Shown here piece by piece: positions 38,773 through 47,037 of a stretch of 64,000 nt of DNA. Every line of letters starts with the position of its first letter. Positions within the stretch are counted from its first letter, which is position 1. Source of the stretch: Pseudomonadota bacterium (GTDB lineage: Bacteria > Pseudomonadota > Gammaproteobacteria > Burkholderiales > Burkholderiaceae_C). The notes beneath the pieces were generated by a model, which saw only the letters and a list, made by a program, of their open reading frames with translations, searched no databases and was not told the origin of the DNA. The stretch is from NCBI GenBank assembly GCA_020161065.1, contig JAIUPH010000009.1, positions 124,001-188,000 of the forward strand. The letters are read 5' to 3'. The translations under genes and the position numbers were made by a program.

Positions 38773-39569
38773 TTCGCGATCAAGGCCAGCACGCGCAGCG
38801 GGCTGCCGCTGCCCTTCTCGATCTTCAGCGGCGGCGTGATCAGCAGGCTGCCGGTGGGCGGCAGGCGGTCCAGGTTGCTCAGGCATTGCAGTCCCCAACG
38901 GCCGGCGCCGTGCATGTAGTAGTGGCAGGGGTAAGGCGGGCGCAGGTGGAAGCCCTGGCCGGCATCGGTGCCGATGGCCTCCGAGCCGAAGCCCAGCACG
39001 TCGCGCTGCTCGACCAGGAACTGCACCGCCTCGCTGCTGGGCCCCGGCGTGTGCTGGCCGGTTTCGTCGAAGTTCTGGTAGGCCTCGGGATCGGTGCGTT
39101 TCGACCAGTCGGTGCGCATCAGCAGCCAGCTTCCCGGCGCGATGCGGCCGTGCGCCGCTTCGAAGGCTTCGATGTCGGCCACGCTCAGCAGGTAGTCGGG
39201 GTCGGCGGCGGCCTGCTGGTGGCAGTCGATCACGCAGGCCGGCGCGACGAGGCGCTGCACCGGCAGCGTGTCGACCGTGCCGTGCGGCAGGTGGCGCCCC
39301 GAGATCCAATGCGCCGGCGCGTCGAAGTGGGTGCCGGTGTGCTCGCCGCAGGAGAAGTTGTTCCAGTACCAGCCGGGGCCGCGCTCGTCGTAGTGCGAGA
39401 TCTCCTCGATGCGGAAGGGCCAGCACTGCCCCATCTCGGGCGGCAGCGCGATCTGCGGGAACTCGGGGCTCAGCGTCTGCGTCAGGTCCACCACCTCGAT
39501 GCCGCCGCCCTGCAGCGCGGCGGCGAGTTGGGTCAACAGTTGAGCGTTGGGGGTCGTCATGGGGTTCAT
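38769..39569 (-). CDS. Cyclase-family (kynurenine formamidase/isatin hydrolase-like) metal hydrolase
   Basis: A 266-residue protein with the family signature HTGTHFDAPAH (His77, His81, Asp83, His87), the metal-binding core of kynurenine formamidase and isatin hydrolase. Those enzymes open amides of tryptophan or indole breakdown products, so a lactam (oxindole-like) ring or an amide is a reasonable substrate here. The start ATG 39569 overlaps the stop of the DUF35-SDR fusion (ATGA); a second ATG lies at 39560. It is about 40-60 residues longer than short formamidases. The exact substrate is not shown by sequence. Confidence 0.83.
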   Translation of the reverse strand: MNPMTTPNAQLLTQLAAALQGGGIEVVDLTQTLSPEFPQIALPPEMGQCWPFRIEEISHYDERGPGWYWNNFSCGEHTGTHFDAPAHWISGRHLPHGTVDTLPVQRLVAPACVIDCHQQAAADPDYLLSVADIEAFEAAHGRIAPGSWLLMRTDWSKRTDPEAYQNFDETGQHTPGPSSEAVQFLVEQRDVLGFGSEAIGTDAGQGFHLRPPYPCHYYMHGAGRWGLQCLSNLDRLPPTGSLLITPPLKIEKGSGSPLRVLALIAK

Positions 39570-40819
39570 CCGCCCGCCGCCAGTTCGCGCTGCAGCACGC
39601 GCGGGTCGTCGCGCCAGCGCTCCAGCCATTCCTGCGCCACGTCGCCGGGGTAGACGTCCTCGACGCCGTCGCGCAAGGCCTGGACGATGGCCTTGGCCAG
39701 CGCCTCGGGCGCCAGCTTGGGCGGCGGCAGGTTCTGGTTCCAGTCGTCGTCGATCGGGCCCGGGAAGACGTTGACGACGCGGATGCCGGCCGGCTGCATC
39801 TCGGCGCGCAGGCATTGCGCCAGCGAATGCGCCGCCGCCTTGCTGGCGCTGAAGGTGCCGTGCGGCGGGAAGTTGGCCAGCGCGTAGATCGACAGCACGT
39901 TGACCCAGGCGGTGGCGTTCAGCACGCCGTCGGCCGCGCGGCCCTTCAGCGCCGGGCCGAAGGCCTGCGCCAGGCGCAGCGCGCCGAAGTAGTTGATCTC
40001 CATCTCGGCGCGCGCGGCATCGGTCCCGCGCCGCGCACCGATGCCGAAGCCGCGGTGCACCTCGGCGTTGTTGATCACGATGTCGACCTTGCCGCCGATT
40101 TCGCCGGCCAGCTCGGTCACGCTGCGCTCGTTGCTGAGGTCCAGCGGGACGAGCGTGACCTGCGGCAACGAAGCGATGTCGTCCAGCCCCGAGCCGTGGC
40201 GCTTCCAGGGCTCGGCATGGCCAACCCACACGAGGTCGGCGCCGGCCTTCACCAGCGCGCGCACGGCGGCCTGGCCCACGGCCGTCATGCCGTCGGTCAC
40301 CAGCAGCTTGCGCATCCGGGGGTCGCAGCTCATCTCGCGCAGCATGGGGTCGTCGGCCATGTGGGGGGTCTCCTCGGGCGGAAAAGCGATCAGCACCGCG
40401 CGGCCGGCGCGGTCCAGCCGCGCGCCGACGCTCACGCGCGCGGGGGCGGCGGTGACATCGCCATGAAGGTGGGTGACGACGGTGGGCCCGGCATCGAGCT
40501 GCACCAGGCCCAGCCGCCAGGGCAGGCGTTCGCGGAAGAAGAGGTCGTTGCTGTGATGCAGCGTGGTCAGCGCCAGCAGCTCGCCGGCGCCCGACTGCGC
40601 GCGCCACTGCAGCCGCGGCGAAGTGCAATGGCCGCAGGCCTCGCGCGGCGGGTATTGCACGCGGCCGCAGTCGCGGCAGAGCTGCAGCTCGAAGCGGCCT
40701 TCGGCGGCGGCCGCCGTCAGGCTGAGCGCCACGCGGCCGCGCGCCCACGGCGGCACGTTCATCTGCCGCGTGCGCTGGACGGGATTCTTGCGCTTGGGGC
40801 GCATCAGCGGCATGGTCAT
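39566..40819 (-). CDS. DUF35 zinc-ribbon/OB-fold domain fused to a catalytically altered SDR
   Basis: A 417-residue fusion. Residues 25-155 are a DUF35 protein with a zinc ribbon (Cys48, Cys51, Cys62, Cys65) and an OB fold, the usual partner of SCP-x/thiolase-like enzymes. Residues 168-417 are an SDR whose cofactor motif reads TDGMTAVG and whose catalytic Tyr is replaced: FSASK at 323-327 where YxxxK is expected. It thus looks like an inactive SDR subunit. The gene overlaps the thiolase-like gene upstream and the hydrolase downstream by 4 bases each. In BbsAB and BbsCD of benzylsuccinate oxidation these parts are separate proteins, one SDR being a pseudoenzyme. Confidence 0.85.
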   Translation of the reverse strand: MTMPLMRPKRKNPVQRTRQMNVPPWARGRVALSLTAAAAEGRFELQLCRDCGRVQYPPREACGHCTSPRLQWRAQSGAGELLALTTLHHSNDLFFRERLPWRLGLVQLDAGPTVVTHLHGDVTAAPARVSVGARLDRAGRAVLIAFPPEETPHMADDPMLREMSCDPRMRKLLVTDGMTAVGQAAVRALVKAGADLVWVGHAEPWKRHGSGLDDIASLPQVTLVPLDLSNERSVTELAGEIGGKVDIVINNAEVHRGFGIGARRGTDAARAEMEINYFGALRLAQAFGPALKGRAADGVLNATAWVNVLSIYALANFPPHGTFSASKAAAHSLAQCLRAEMQPAGIRVVNVFPGPIDDDWNQNLPPPKLAPEALAKAIVQALRDGVEDVYPGDVAQEWLERWRDDPRVLQRELAAGG

Positions 40820-41982
40820 GCGGGCTCTCCCAGGATCACCGCGCCGGTGCACAGGCAGCGGTCGTAGGTGACCATGCCATAGCCGCTGACCAGGCCGAGC
40901 CTGGGGTTCTTCACGGTGCGCTCGCCGGCGGCGCCGGTGATCTGCCGCAGCGCCTCGGTCAGCCCGAGGAAGCCGCCGGCGCAGCCGGCCTGGCCGGCCG
41001 ACAACTGGCCGCCCGAGGTGTTGTGCGGGAAGTCGCCGTTCCACGCGGTGCTGCGGCCGCGCACGAAGGCGGGCGCCTCGTCGGCGCGGCAGAAGCCCAG
41101 GCCTTCGAACTGCATCAGCACGATCACCGGATAGTCGTCGTAGGTCTGCACGAAGCCGATGTCGGCGGGGCCGCAGCCGGCCATCGCATAGAGGTCGTCG
41201 CGGTCGACGTGCCAGCCGCCGCGCACCATCATCGGGTCGCTGCTGAAGGCGTTGTGGCGCTCGATGCTGGCGCGCAGCGCGGCAAACGGCAGGCCGAGGT
41301 CGCGCGCGCGCTGCTCGCTCATCACCAGGAAGGCCTCGGCGCCGGCGCAGGGCATCACGCAGTCGAACAAATGGATGGGCTCGGCGATCGGCCGCGCGGC
41401 GAGGTACTCGTCCAGCGTCAGCGGCTTGCTGAACACGCGCGAGCCGGCGGCCAGCGCGTTGGCGCGCTGGTCCACGCAGACGCGGCCGAAGTCGGCGCGC
41501 GTGGCGCCGCTGCGCGCCATGTAGGCCGCGGTGATGAAGGCGAACAGCGCGTTCGGCCCGCCCGAGCCGTAGGGGTAGGTGGCGTCGCGGCTGAAGTCGG
41601 AGAAGCCGCCGAGCATCAGGCGAAAGCTGTCGACGTGGTTGGTGTCGGCGGCGATGCAGGCCACCACGTCGGCGTCGCCCGCCTGCACCGCGCGCGCGGC
41701 GCGGCGCAGCGCCATCACGCCGCTGGCGCCGCCGTTGGGGATGTGGTCCAGCCAGCGCGGCGACAGCCCCAGGTGCTGGGTGACGCCGACCGCGGTGTCG
41801 GGCGCCAGCGAGAAGCAGCTGATCGTCAGGCCGTCGATCTGCTCCTTGGCCAGCCCGCTGGCATCGAGCAGCCGCTTCAGCGCCTGGCCGATGAACCAGT
41901 GCGCGCCGCGCGTGCTGTAGCGGACGTAGGGCACCGTCACGGGGACGGCGACCGCCACGCCTTCATAGCCGCGCCGGGTCAT
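40816..41982 (-). CDS. Thiolase-like (SCP-x/lipid-transfer type) protein lacking the usual catalytic Cys and GHP His
   Basis: A 388-residue thiolase-fold protein. At the first active-site block it has NGGASG (83-88), so the usual nucleophilic Cys is Gly85. At the last block it has GGQLSAGQAGCAGG, so the GHP His is Gln331. These changes are shared by SCP-x-like proteins that work with DUF35 partners (BbsB, Ltp2), which cleave or exchange C-C bonds next to a CoA thioester. The DUF35 partner is encoded next, with a 4-base overlap. It probably releases a shortened acyl-CoA. Confidence 0.83.
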   Translation of the reverse strand: MTRRGYEGVAVAVPVTVPYVRYSTRGAHWFIGQALKRLLDASGLAKEQIDGLTISCFSLAPDTAVGVTQHLGLSPRWLDHIPNGGASGVMALRRAARAVQAGDADVVACIAADTNHVDSFRLMLGGFSDFSRDATYPYGSGGPNALFAFITAAYMARSGATRADFGRVCVDQRANALAAGSRVFSKPLTLDEYLAARPIAEPIHLFDCVMPCAGAEAFLVMSEQRARDLGLPFAALRASIERHNAFSSDPMMVRGGWHVDRDDLYAMAGCGPADIGFVQTYDDYPVIVLMQFEGLGFCRADEAPAFVRGRSTAWNGDFPHNTSGGQLSAGQAGCAGGFLGLTEALRQITGAAGERTVKNPRLGLVSGYGMVTYDRCLCTGAVILGEPA

Positions 41983-43616
41983 TCGCTCGCCCGCTTCTTC
42001 AAATGCCGCGTGTCGACGCAGGCCGCCGTGCCGGGGAGCTGCTGCGCCAAAGCCTTGAGTTCGCCGCGGGCGATCTTCTGCGAGGCGGTGAGCGGCAGCG
42101 CGTCGACGAAGGCGACATGACCCGGCGCCTTGTAGTACGCCAGCCGCTGCAGCGCGTGCTGCACGATGCGCTCGGCCAGCGCGGCGCGGTCGGCCTCGGG
42201 CACGGCCGCGTGGGTGACCACGCAGGCCAGCACCTCGTCGCCGCGCAGCGCATCGGGCGCGGCGGCCACGGCGCTGGCCTTCAGCTCGGGCATCTGGTTG
42301 AGCACGCCTTCGACCTCCACCGCCGAGATGTTCTCGCCGCTGCGGCGGATGACGTTCTTGCGGCGGTCGATGAAGTGCAGCTGGCCCGAAGCGTCGCGCC
42401 GCACGATGTCGCCGGTGTGGAACCAGCCCTGGTCCCAGGCCTCGGCGGTGGCGGCCTCGTCCTTCAGGTAGCCGGCGAAGAATCCATAACGCGGATCGTC
42501 GCCGGCATGGCGCACCCACAGCTCGCCGGGCTGGTCGGCCGCGGCATCGTTGCCGTCGTCGGCGACCACGCGCACCTGCACGTCGGCGCCTTCGCGGCCG
42601 AAACAGTTGCTGCCGACCTGGCGCGGCTCGGCATTGGCCATCACCACCGCGCCGGCGCCGGTCTCGGTCATCGCCCAGGCTTCCAGCAGCGGAAAGCCGA
42701 AGCGCTGCTCGAACGGCGCGTGCAACGCGCGATCGACGCCGGCGCCGAAGCCGAAGCGCACAGCGTGCGCGCGGTCGTCGGGCGACGGCGGCGCCTTCAT
42801 CAGCATCGCCGGCATCACGCCCAGGTAGTGCACGACGGTGGCGCGCGATTCGCGCACGCTGGCCCACCAGGTGGCGGGGTGAAAGCGGTCCAGCACGACC
42901 AGGCAGCCGCCGGTCAGCACCATCGCCAGCGCCGAGTAGGCCATCGCGTTCATGTGCACCAGCGGCAGCGGCGTCAGCATGCGCTCGGCGCCGTCGCGCA
43001 GCGCCGCCAAACCGCCGACCTGCGCGTACCAGCGGCCGCTGTGCAGGTAGTAGCGATTGGGCAGCATGCAGCCCTTTGGGCGGCCGGTGGTGCCGCTGGT
43101 GTAGAGCAGCGCGCATTCGCTTGGCTCGCCGATGGCTCGATCGGCGCGCGGCGCGGCGAAGGGCGCCGGCGGCGGCGCGTCGCCATCGGCCATCAACGCC
43201 AAGGGCCGGCCCGCGGCCCGCGCCGCGGCGCGCAAGGCGGCATGGCGCTGCGGCAGCGCGACGGCCAACGCGATATCGCTGTGGCCGACCAGGTATTCCA
43301 GCTCGGCGCTGCGCAGCTCGGCGTTGATGGGCACGACCGAGACGCCCAGGCCGTTGAGCGCGAACCAGTGCCAGAAGAAGGCCGGCCGGTTCTCCAGCAG
43401 CAGGCCCACGCGGTGGCCGTGGCCGTAGCCGGCGGCCGCGTAGCCGGCGCGCAAGGCTTCGATGCCGGCCAAGGCTTCGCCGTAGGTCCACTCGCCGGCC
43501 TGCAAGCCGTAGGCGGCCGCGGTTTCGGCCAGCAGCGCCACGCAAGGCCGCTGCGGCCAGCGCTGCGCCGCGGCCGCGAAGGCCTGGGCGACGGTGGGCG
43601 GCAGGGGCTGCAGCAT
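41979..43616 (-). CDS. AMP-dependent acyl-CoA ligase (CaiC-like)
   Basis: A 545-residue adenylate-forming ligase. The P-loop YTSGTTGRPKG is near residue 170; WAMTETG and the YGFFAGYLKDE, HTGDIVRRD and RRKNVIRRSGENIS blocks follow. It overlaps the dioxygenase beta gene (TGATG) and the thiolase-like gene (ATGA), so it belongs to the same pathway. It probably makes the CoA ester that the SDR/thiolase module shortens. A second ligase at 49689-51308 in the neighbouring operon has the same architecture. GTG 43619 is an equal alternative start. Confidence 0.88.
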   Translation of the reverse strand: MLQPLPPTVAQAFAAAAQRWPQRPCVALLAETAAAYGLQAGEWTYGEALAGIEALRAGYAAAGYGHGHRVGLLLENRPAFFWHWFALNGLGVSVVPINAELRSAELEYLVGHSDIALAVALPQRHAALRAAARAAGRPLALMADGDAPPPAPFAAPRADRAIGEPSECALLYTSGTTGRPKGCMLPNRYYLHSGRWYAQVGGLAALRDGAERMLTPLPLVHMNAMAYSALAMVLTGGCLVVLDRFHPATWWASVRESRATVVHYLGVMPAMLMKAPPSPDDRAHAVRFGFGAGVDRALHAPFEQRFGFPLLEAWAMTETGAGAVVMANAEPRQVGSNCFGREGADVQVRVVADDGNDAAADQPGELWVRHAGDDPRYGFFAGYLKDEAATAEAWDQGWFHTGDIVRRDASGQLHFIDRRKNVIRRSGENISAVEVEGVLNQMPELKASAVAAAPDALRGDEVLACVVTHAAVPEADRAALAERIVQHALQRLAYYKAPGHVAFVDALPLTASQKIARGELKALAQQLPGTAACVDTRHLKKRASE

Positions 43617-44104
43617 CACATGAAGAGTTGCAGGTTGCCGAAGGCCGCGTCGCAGTTGACGAGGTCCACGCGCTTGAGCTGGATGCGCAGGCCCTCGGGC
43701 GTGCTTTTCAGCGTGTGCGTGGCCCAGCCGGCGTGCAGTTGCTGCTCGTCCTGCCGCGCCTCCACGTAATGAAAGGCGGTGCGCGTGACGTAGAGGCCGG
43801 CGGCCTCGTCGCGCGACTCGACGCTGGGCGCCTGCAGCAGGTGGTGGCAGCGGCTGATCGGCTGCTGCGAGAAGGTGCGCGCGCCGTGCAGCCGTTCGAT
43901 GCGCACTTGCAGCAGCAGCTTGTCCTCGTACATCAGCGAGCAGACGAGCCGCGGGTCGGTCTGGCCGTGCTGCAGCGGCATCCAGTAGTGGCCGTCGTCG
44001 GTGAAGAGGGCCAGCCAGTCGTCGAAGCGCAGATCGTCGAGCAGCCGCGCCTCGCGCAGCACGAAGCCGGCCAGATCGTGGTCGCTGGGCAAGGTGACGT
44101 TCAT
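43616..44104 (-). CDS. Ring-hydroxylating dioxygenase beta subunit
   Basis: A 162-residue protein of the SnoaL-like cone fold used by Rieske dioxygenase beta subunits. The family pattern is clear: EARLLDDLRFDDWLALFTDDGHYWMPL near the start and RTFSQQPISRCHHLL in the middle. It has no cofactor site and builds the alpha3-beta3 enzyme. It overlaps the alpha gene by 4 bases. Confidence 0.9.
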   Translation of the reverse strand: MNVTLPSDHDLAGFVLREARLLDDLRFDDWLALFTDDGHYWMPLQHGQTDPRLVCSLMYEDKLLLQVRIERLHGARTFSQQPISRCHHLLQAPSVESRDEAAGLYVTRTAFHYVEARQDEQQLHAGWATHTLKSTPEGLRIQLKRVDLVNCDAAFGNLQLFM

Positions 44105-45435
44105 GCCGCCACCCCCTGCTTCATCGACGCCGTGATGTGGCGCACCCACGAGCGCATCTGGTTGCGCATCTGCCATTCGTTGGTGCCGTTGGTCACCACG
44201 CCTTCGGGGCGCGGCAGGCGGTCGTGCTCGGCGGGGTCGTACAGGCGCGCCACGTTGATCCAGTCGGTGCCGCGCGACAGCAGGCCGGCTTGCGCACGCT
44301 CGTACATCTCCAGGTCGTCGTGGCCCACCACCGAGGTGGGGGCGTTGATCAGCCGGTTGTACATCAGCGTGCGTTCCAGCAGCAGGTCGGGCGCGCCGAC
44401 CAGGCGGAAGGTCCAGCTCTCGACCAGCGTGCGGTCGGCGGCGATGGGCTTGAACAAGCGCAGCGTCTGGATCGGCCCCTTGACCATGATGTTGGGCCAG
44501 TAGACGGTGTTGTGCCGCACCTCGCCTAGGATCTGCTTCGCCCGCGCCTCGCCGTAGGCAGCGACCATCTGCTCCCAGTAGCCCGGCACCGGCGAATACG
44601 CGGCGTGGATCGAGTCGGCCACGCCGGTGTGGCCGTGGCCGTGGTCCCAGACGCGGATGCCCATCTTCTCGAAGAACTCGTAGGGGCTGACGAAGGGCGC
44701 GAACAGCTCCACCGCCATCGGCTTGGGCGTGCCTTCGGGCGCGGCCTTCCACACGCGCACGGCGGTGCCGGCCGACGACTCGTGCGCCACCATCGGGTGG
44801 CAGGTGTCGGTCTGGTTGTCGACCAGCATCTTCCAGTTGCAGCGGTGCATATAGCGCAGCACGCCGCCGGCCACCTGCAGCCTGCCTTCGGGCGAGCGGT
44901 CGACCATGTTGTCCAGCGTCGACAGCGACTGGCCGAAATACTCGTCGAAGCCGACGCCCTGCGGCGCCAGGCGGCAGAACACGAAGTCGCGGTAGACCTG
45001 CGACGTGGCCGCGGGCATGCCGCGGCTGGCCTCGCACAACTCGAAGCCGGTGTTCTCGTAGCCCTGGCGCAATGGCGTGCTCTGCAACGCGCCGTCGAGC
45101 TTGTAGGTCCAGGCGTGGTACGGGCAGCGGAAGAAGCGCCCCGCGTGGCCCGCGCCTTCGCTGACCAGCTTGACGCCCTTGTGCAGGCAGCGGTTGTGCA
45201 GCACCTTCACGCTGCCGTCGGGCAGCCGCACCATCAGCACCGGCTGGTCGCCCACCGTGGTGGCGTAGTAGTCGCCGGGGTTGGGAATCTGGCTGGCGTG
45301 GCCGACGTAGACCCAGGTGTTGGCGAACAGGTGCTGCATCTCCAGCGCGAACAGCTCGGGGCTGGTGTAGCAGTCCTTGTGCACCTCGGTGTCGCGCACC
45401 AGCGCGGCGATGGCTTCGGGGTTGTCGCGGTACAT
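44101..45435 (-). CDS. Rieske ring-hydroxylating dioxygenase alpha subunit
   Basis: A 444-residue terminal oxygenase. The [2Fe-2S] ligands are Cys83, His85, Cys104 and His107. The mononuclear iron site uses His213 and His218 (HPMVAH), with Asp210 as the bridge to the Rieske centre. ATG 45435 has a strong GAGGAGG site. No ferredoxin or reductase gene is adjacent, so electrons must come from elsewhere. It follows iorB by 27 bases. The substrate is probably aromatic or indolic; I cannot tell from sequence whether it dihydroxylates, monooxygenates or demethylates. Confidence 0.9.
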   Translation of the reverse strand: MYRDNPEAIAALVRDTEVHKDCYTSPELFALEMQHLFANTWVYVGHASQIPNPGDYYATTVGDQPVLMVRLPDGSVKVLHNRCLHKGVKLVSEGAGHAGRFFRCPYHAWTYKLDGALQSTPLRQGYENTGFELCEASRGMPAATSQVYRDFVFCRLAPQGVGFDEYFGQSLSTLDNMVDRSPEGRLQVAGGVLRYMHRCNWKMLVDNQTDTCHPMVAHESSAGTAVRVWKAAPEGTPKPMAVELFAPFVSPYEFFEKMGIRVWDHGHGHTGVADSIHAAYSPVPGYWEQMVAAYGEARAKQILGEVRHNTVYWPNIMVKGPIQTLRLFKPIAADRTLVESWTFRLVGAPDLLLERTLMYNRLINAPTSVVGHDDLEMYERAQAGLLSRGTDWINVARLYDPAEHDRLPRPEGVVTNGTNEWQMRNQMRSWVRHITASMKQGVAA

Positions 45436-45462
45436 TCAGCCTCCTCGTTAGCGCGTAGCGGA

Positions 45463-46965
45463 TCAGGCAAGATTCAGGCGCTGCAGCGCCGCGGTGAGCG
45501 CGTGGCCCTGCTCGTCGGCCAGCGCGGCGGCGCGCAGCTCGGCCAGCGTGGCGGCCGGCAGCGGCTGGCGGCGCCAGGCGCGGCGCAGGCGATCGAAACT
45601 GGCCAGGCCGCGCTCGTGCGTGTCGCCGTAGCCTTTGACGAGGCGCTGGCAGCGCACGATCTCGACGGCCAGCGCCGCGTCGCCGCGCTGCAGCGCGGCG
45701 CGCACCTCGGCCAGCCAGGCCTCGATGCGCTGCTGCTCCACTTCGTAGCGCAGCATGCCGCGCCGCCAGCGGCGCAGGCCGGCCAGCGTCCACAGCAGCA
45801 CGAAGCCGCCGAGCGAAGTGGTGCCGACCACGCGGCCGCGGTTGGCGATCCGCTCCACCCAGCGGCGCGGCGCGCCGGAGCGCAAGAGCCAACGTCCGAC
45901 GCCAGCCGGCAGCGTGTCGGCAATCTCCTGCAGCCGCGGGTGCATGAACTCGCTGAAGGCCAGCACCTGGCCGGGCTCGGCGCGCACTTCGGCGGCCACG
46001 CGGGCGAAGCGGGTGTCGCGGGTCTTCAGGTCGGCGACGCGCACCGTGTCTTCGTAGCTCATCCACAGCGCGAGGTGGCGGGCCAGCTCAGCGGCCAGCG
46101 AGCTAACCTCGTTGTTGGACTGCACCTCGGCCAGCGTGGCCTGCAGACGGTCCAGGTACAGCGCGGCGTAGGCCGGGTCCTGCCAATCGACCAGCCGGCG
46201 CAGGCCTTCGACGACCAGCGGCAGCGCGGCGCCGCCGTGCTCGCGCGCGGCGCGGTCGAGCAGCGCCTGCACCTCGGGATCGCCAGCGCGCGGCAGCGTG
46301 AAAGGCGCCGGCGGCGGACTGTCAGCCGGCGGCTGCTGCGCCTGCCGATACGCCGCATCGAAAGCCGCCAGGCTGGACTTGACGCCGATGCCGCCGCGCT
46401 CGATGGTGGCCGCGAACTGCGCGCGCTCGAACGGCAGCGCGCCGGTGGCCGCCAGCGCGCCGAACAGCACGGCGCTGATCACGCTGCCCTGCACTTCCGC
46501 CAACGCCGCCATGTCGAAGCCGACGAAGCGCTTGGCCGCCTGCCGCGCCTGGGCCAGCAGCGCTTGCGCGTCGGCGCGGCCGTCGCCCAGCGCGGTCTTC
46601 TCGGCGATGGCATACACGCGGTGCGTGCTGGCCACCAGCGTCGTGCGGTCGGCGGTCACCAGCCCGCGCTGCACGGCGCGCGCGGCTTCCATCAGTTCGG
46701 AGGCCAGCACGAGGTCGACGTCGCCGGGCAGCGGCATCAGCGCCAGCACCGGCCGCGCGCCGGCGGCCTGCGCGGCGGCGCGCGGGAACAGCTCCACGTA
46801 GTAGATGGTGGCGCCGGTGCGCTGCGCGACGCCGGGCACCGAGGTGGTCTGCGCGATGTAGCCGTTATGCTCGCCGAGGTCGACCAGCCAGTCGGCCAGC
46901 ACGCCGCCGCCCTCGCCGCCCATCGCGAGGACGGCGATCGTGATCGGGCGCGTGGCTTCGGTCAT
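45463..46965 (-). CDS. iorB: Indolepyruvate oxidoreductase beta-type subunit (IorB)
   Basis: A 500-residue protein. The first 200 residues are the pyruvate:ferredoxin oxidoreductase gamma-like domain (VLAMGGEGGGVLADWLVDL, TTSVPGVAQRTGATIYYVELF) typical of IorB. The C-terminal 300 residues are the helical extension seen in long bacterial IorB proteins. It lies 72 bases after iorA with a GC-rich hairpin between. With IorA it should oxidatively decarboxylate an arylpyruvate to the aryl-acetyl-CoA, passing electrons to ferredoxin. Confidence 0.88.
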   Translation of the reverse strand: MTEATRPITIAVLAMGGEGGGVLADWLVDLGEHNGYIAQTTSVPGVAQRTGATIYYVELFPRAAAQAAGARPVLALMPLPGDVDLVLASELMEAARAVQRGLVTADRTTLVASTHRVYAIAEKTALGDGRADAQALLAQARQAAKRFVGFDMAALAEVQGSVISAVLFGALAATGALPFERAQFAATIERGGIGVKSSLAAFDAAYRQAQQPPADSPPPAPFTLPRAGDPEVQALLDRAAREHGGAALPLVVEGLRRLVDWQDPAYAALYLDRLQATLAEVQSNNEVSSLAAELARHLALWMSYEDTVRVADLKTRDTRFARVAAEVRAEPGQVLAFSEFMHPRLQEIADTLPAGVGRWLLRSGAPRRWVERIANRGRVVGTTSLGGFVLLWTLAGLRRWRRGMLRYEVEQQRIEAWLAEVRAALQRGDAALAVEIVRCQRLVKGYGDTHERGLASFDRLRRAWRRQPLPAATLAELRAAALADEQGHALTAALQRLNLA

Positions 46966-46978
46966 GCCCTCACCCCAA

Positions 46979-47003
46979 CCCTCTCCCGCGCGGCGGGAGA
47001 GGG
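46979..47003. repeat. Perfect 11-bp hairpin of a dispersed-repeat type between iorA and iorB
   Basis: CCCTCTCCCGC and GCGGGAGAGGG pair perfectly around a 3-base loop. Together with the CACCCCAA before it this is a form found scattered between genes of many high-GC proteobacteria. Lying between two cotranscribed genes, it may stabilise or attenuate the message. Confidence 0.65.
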
Positions 47004-47037
47004 AGTCGAAGGCGGCGTGCGGGGCGGGCTCATCGCG

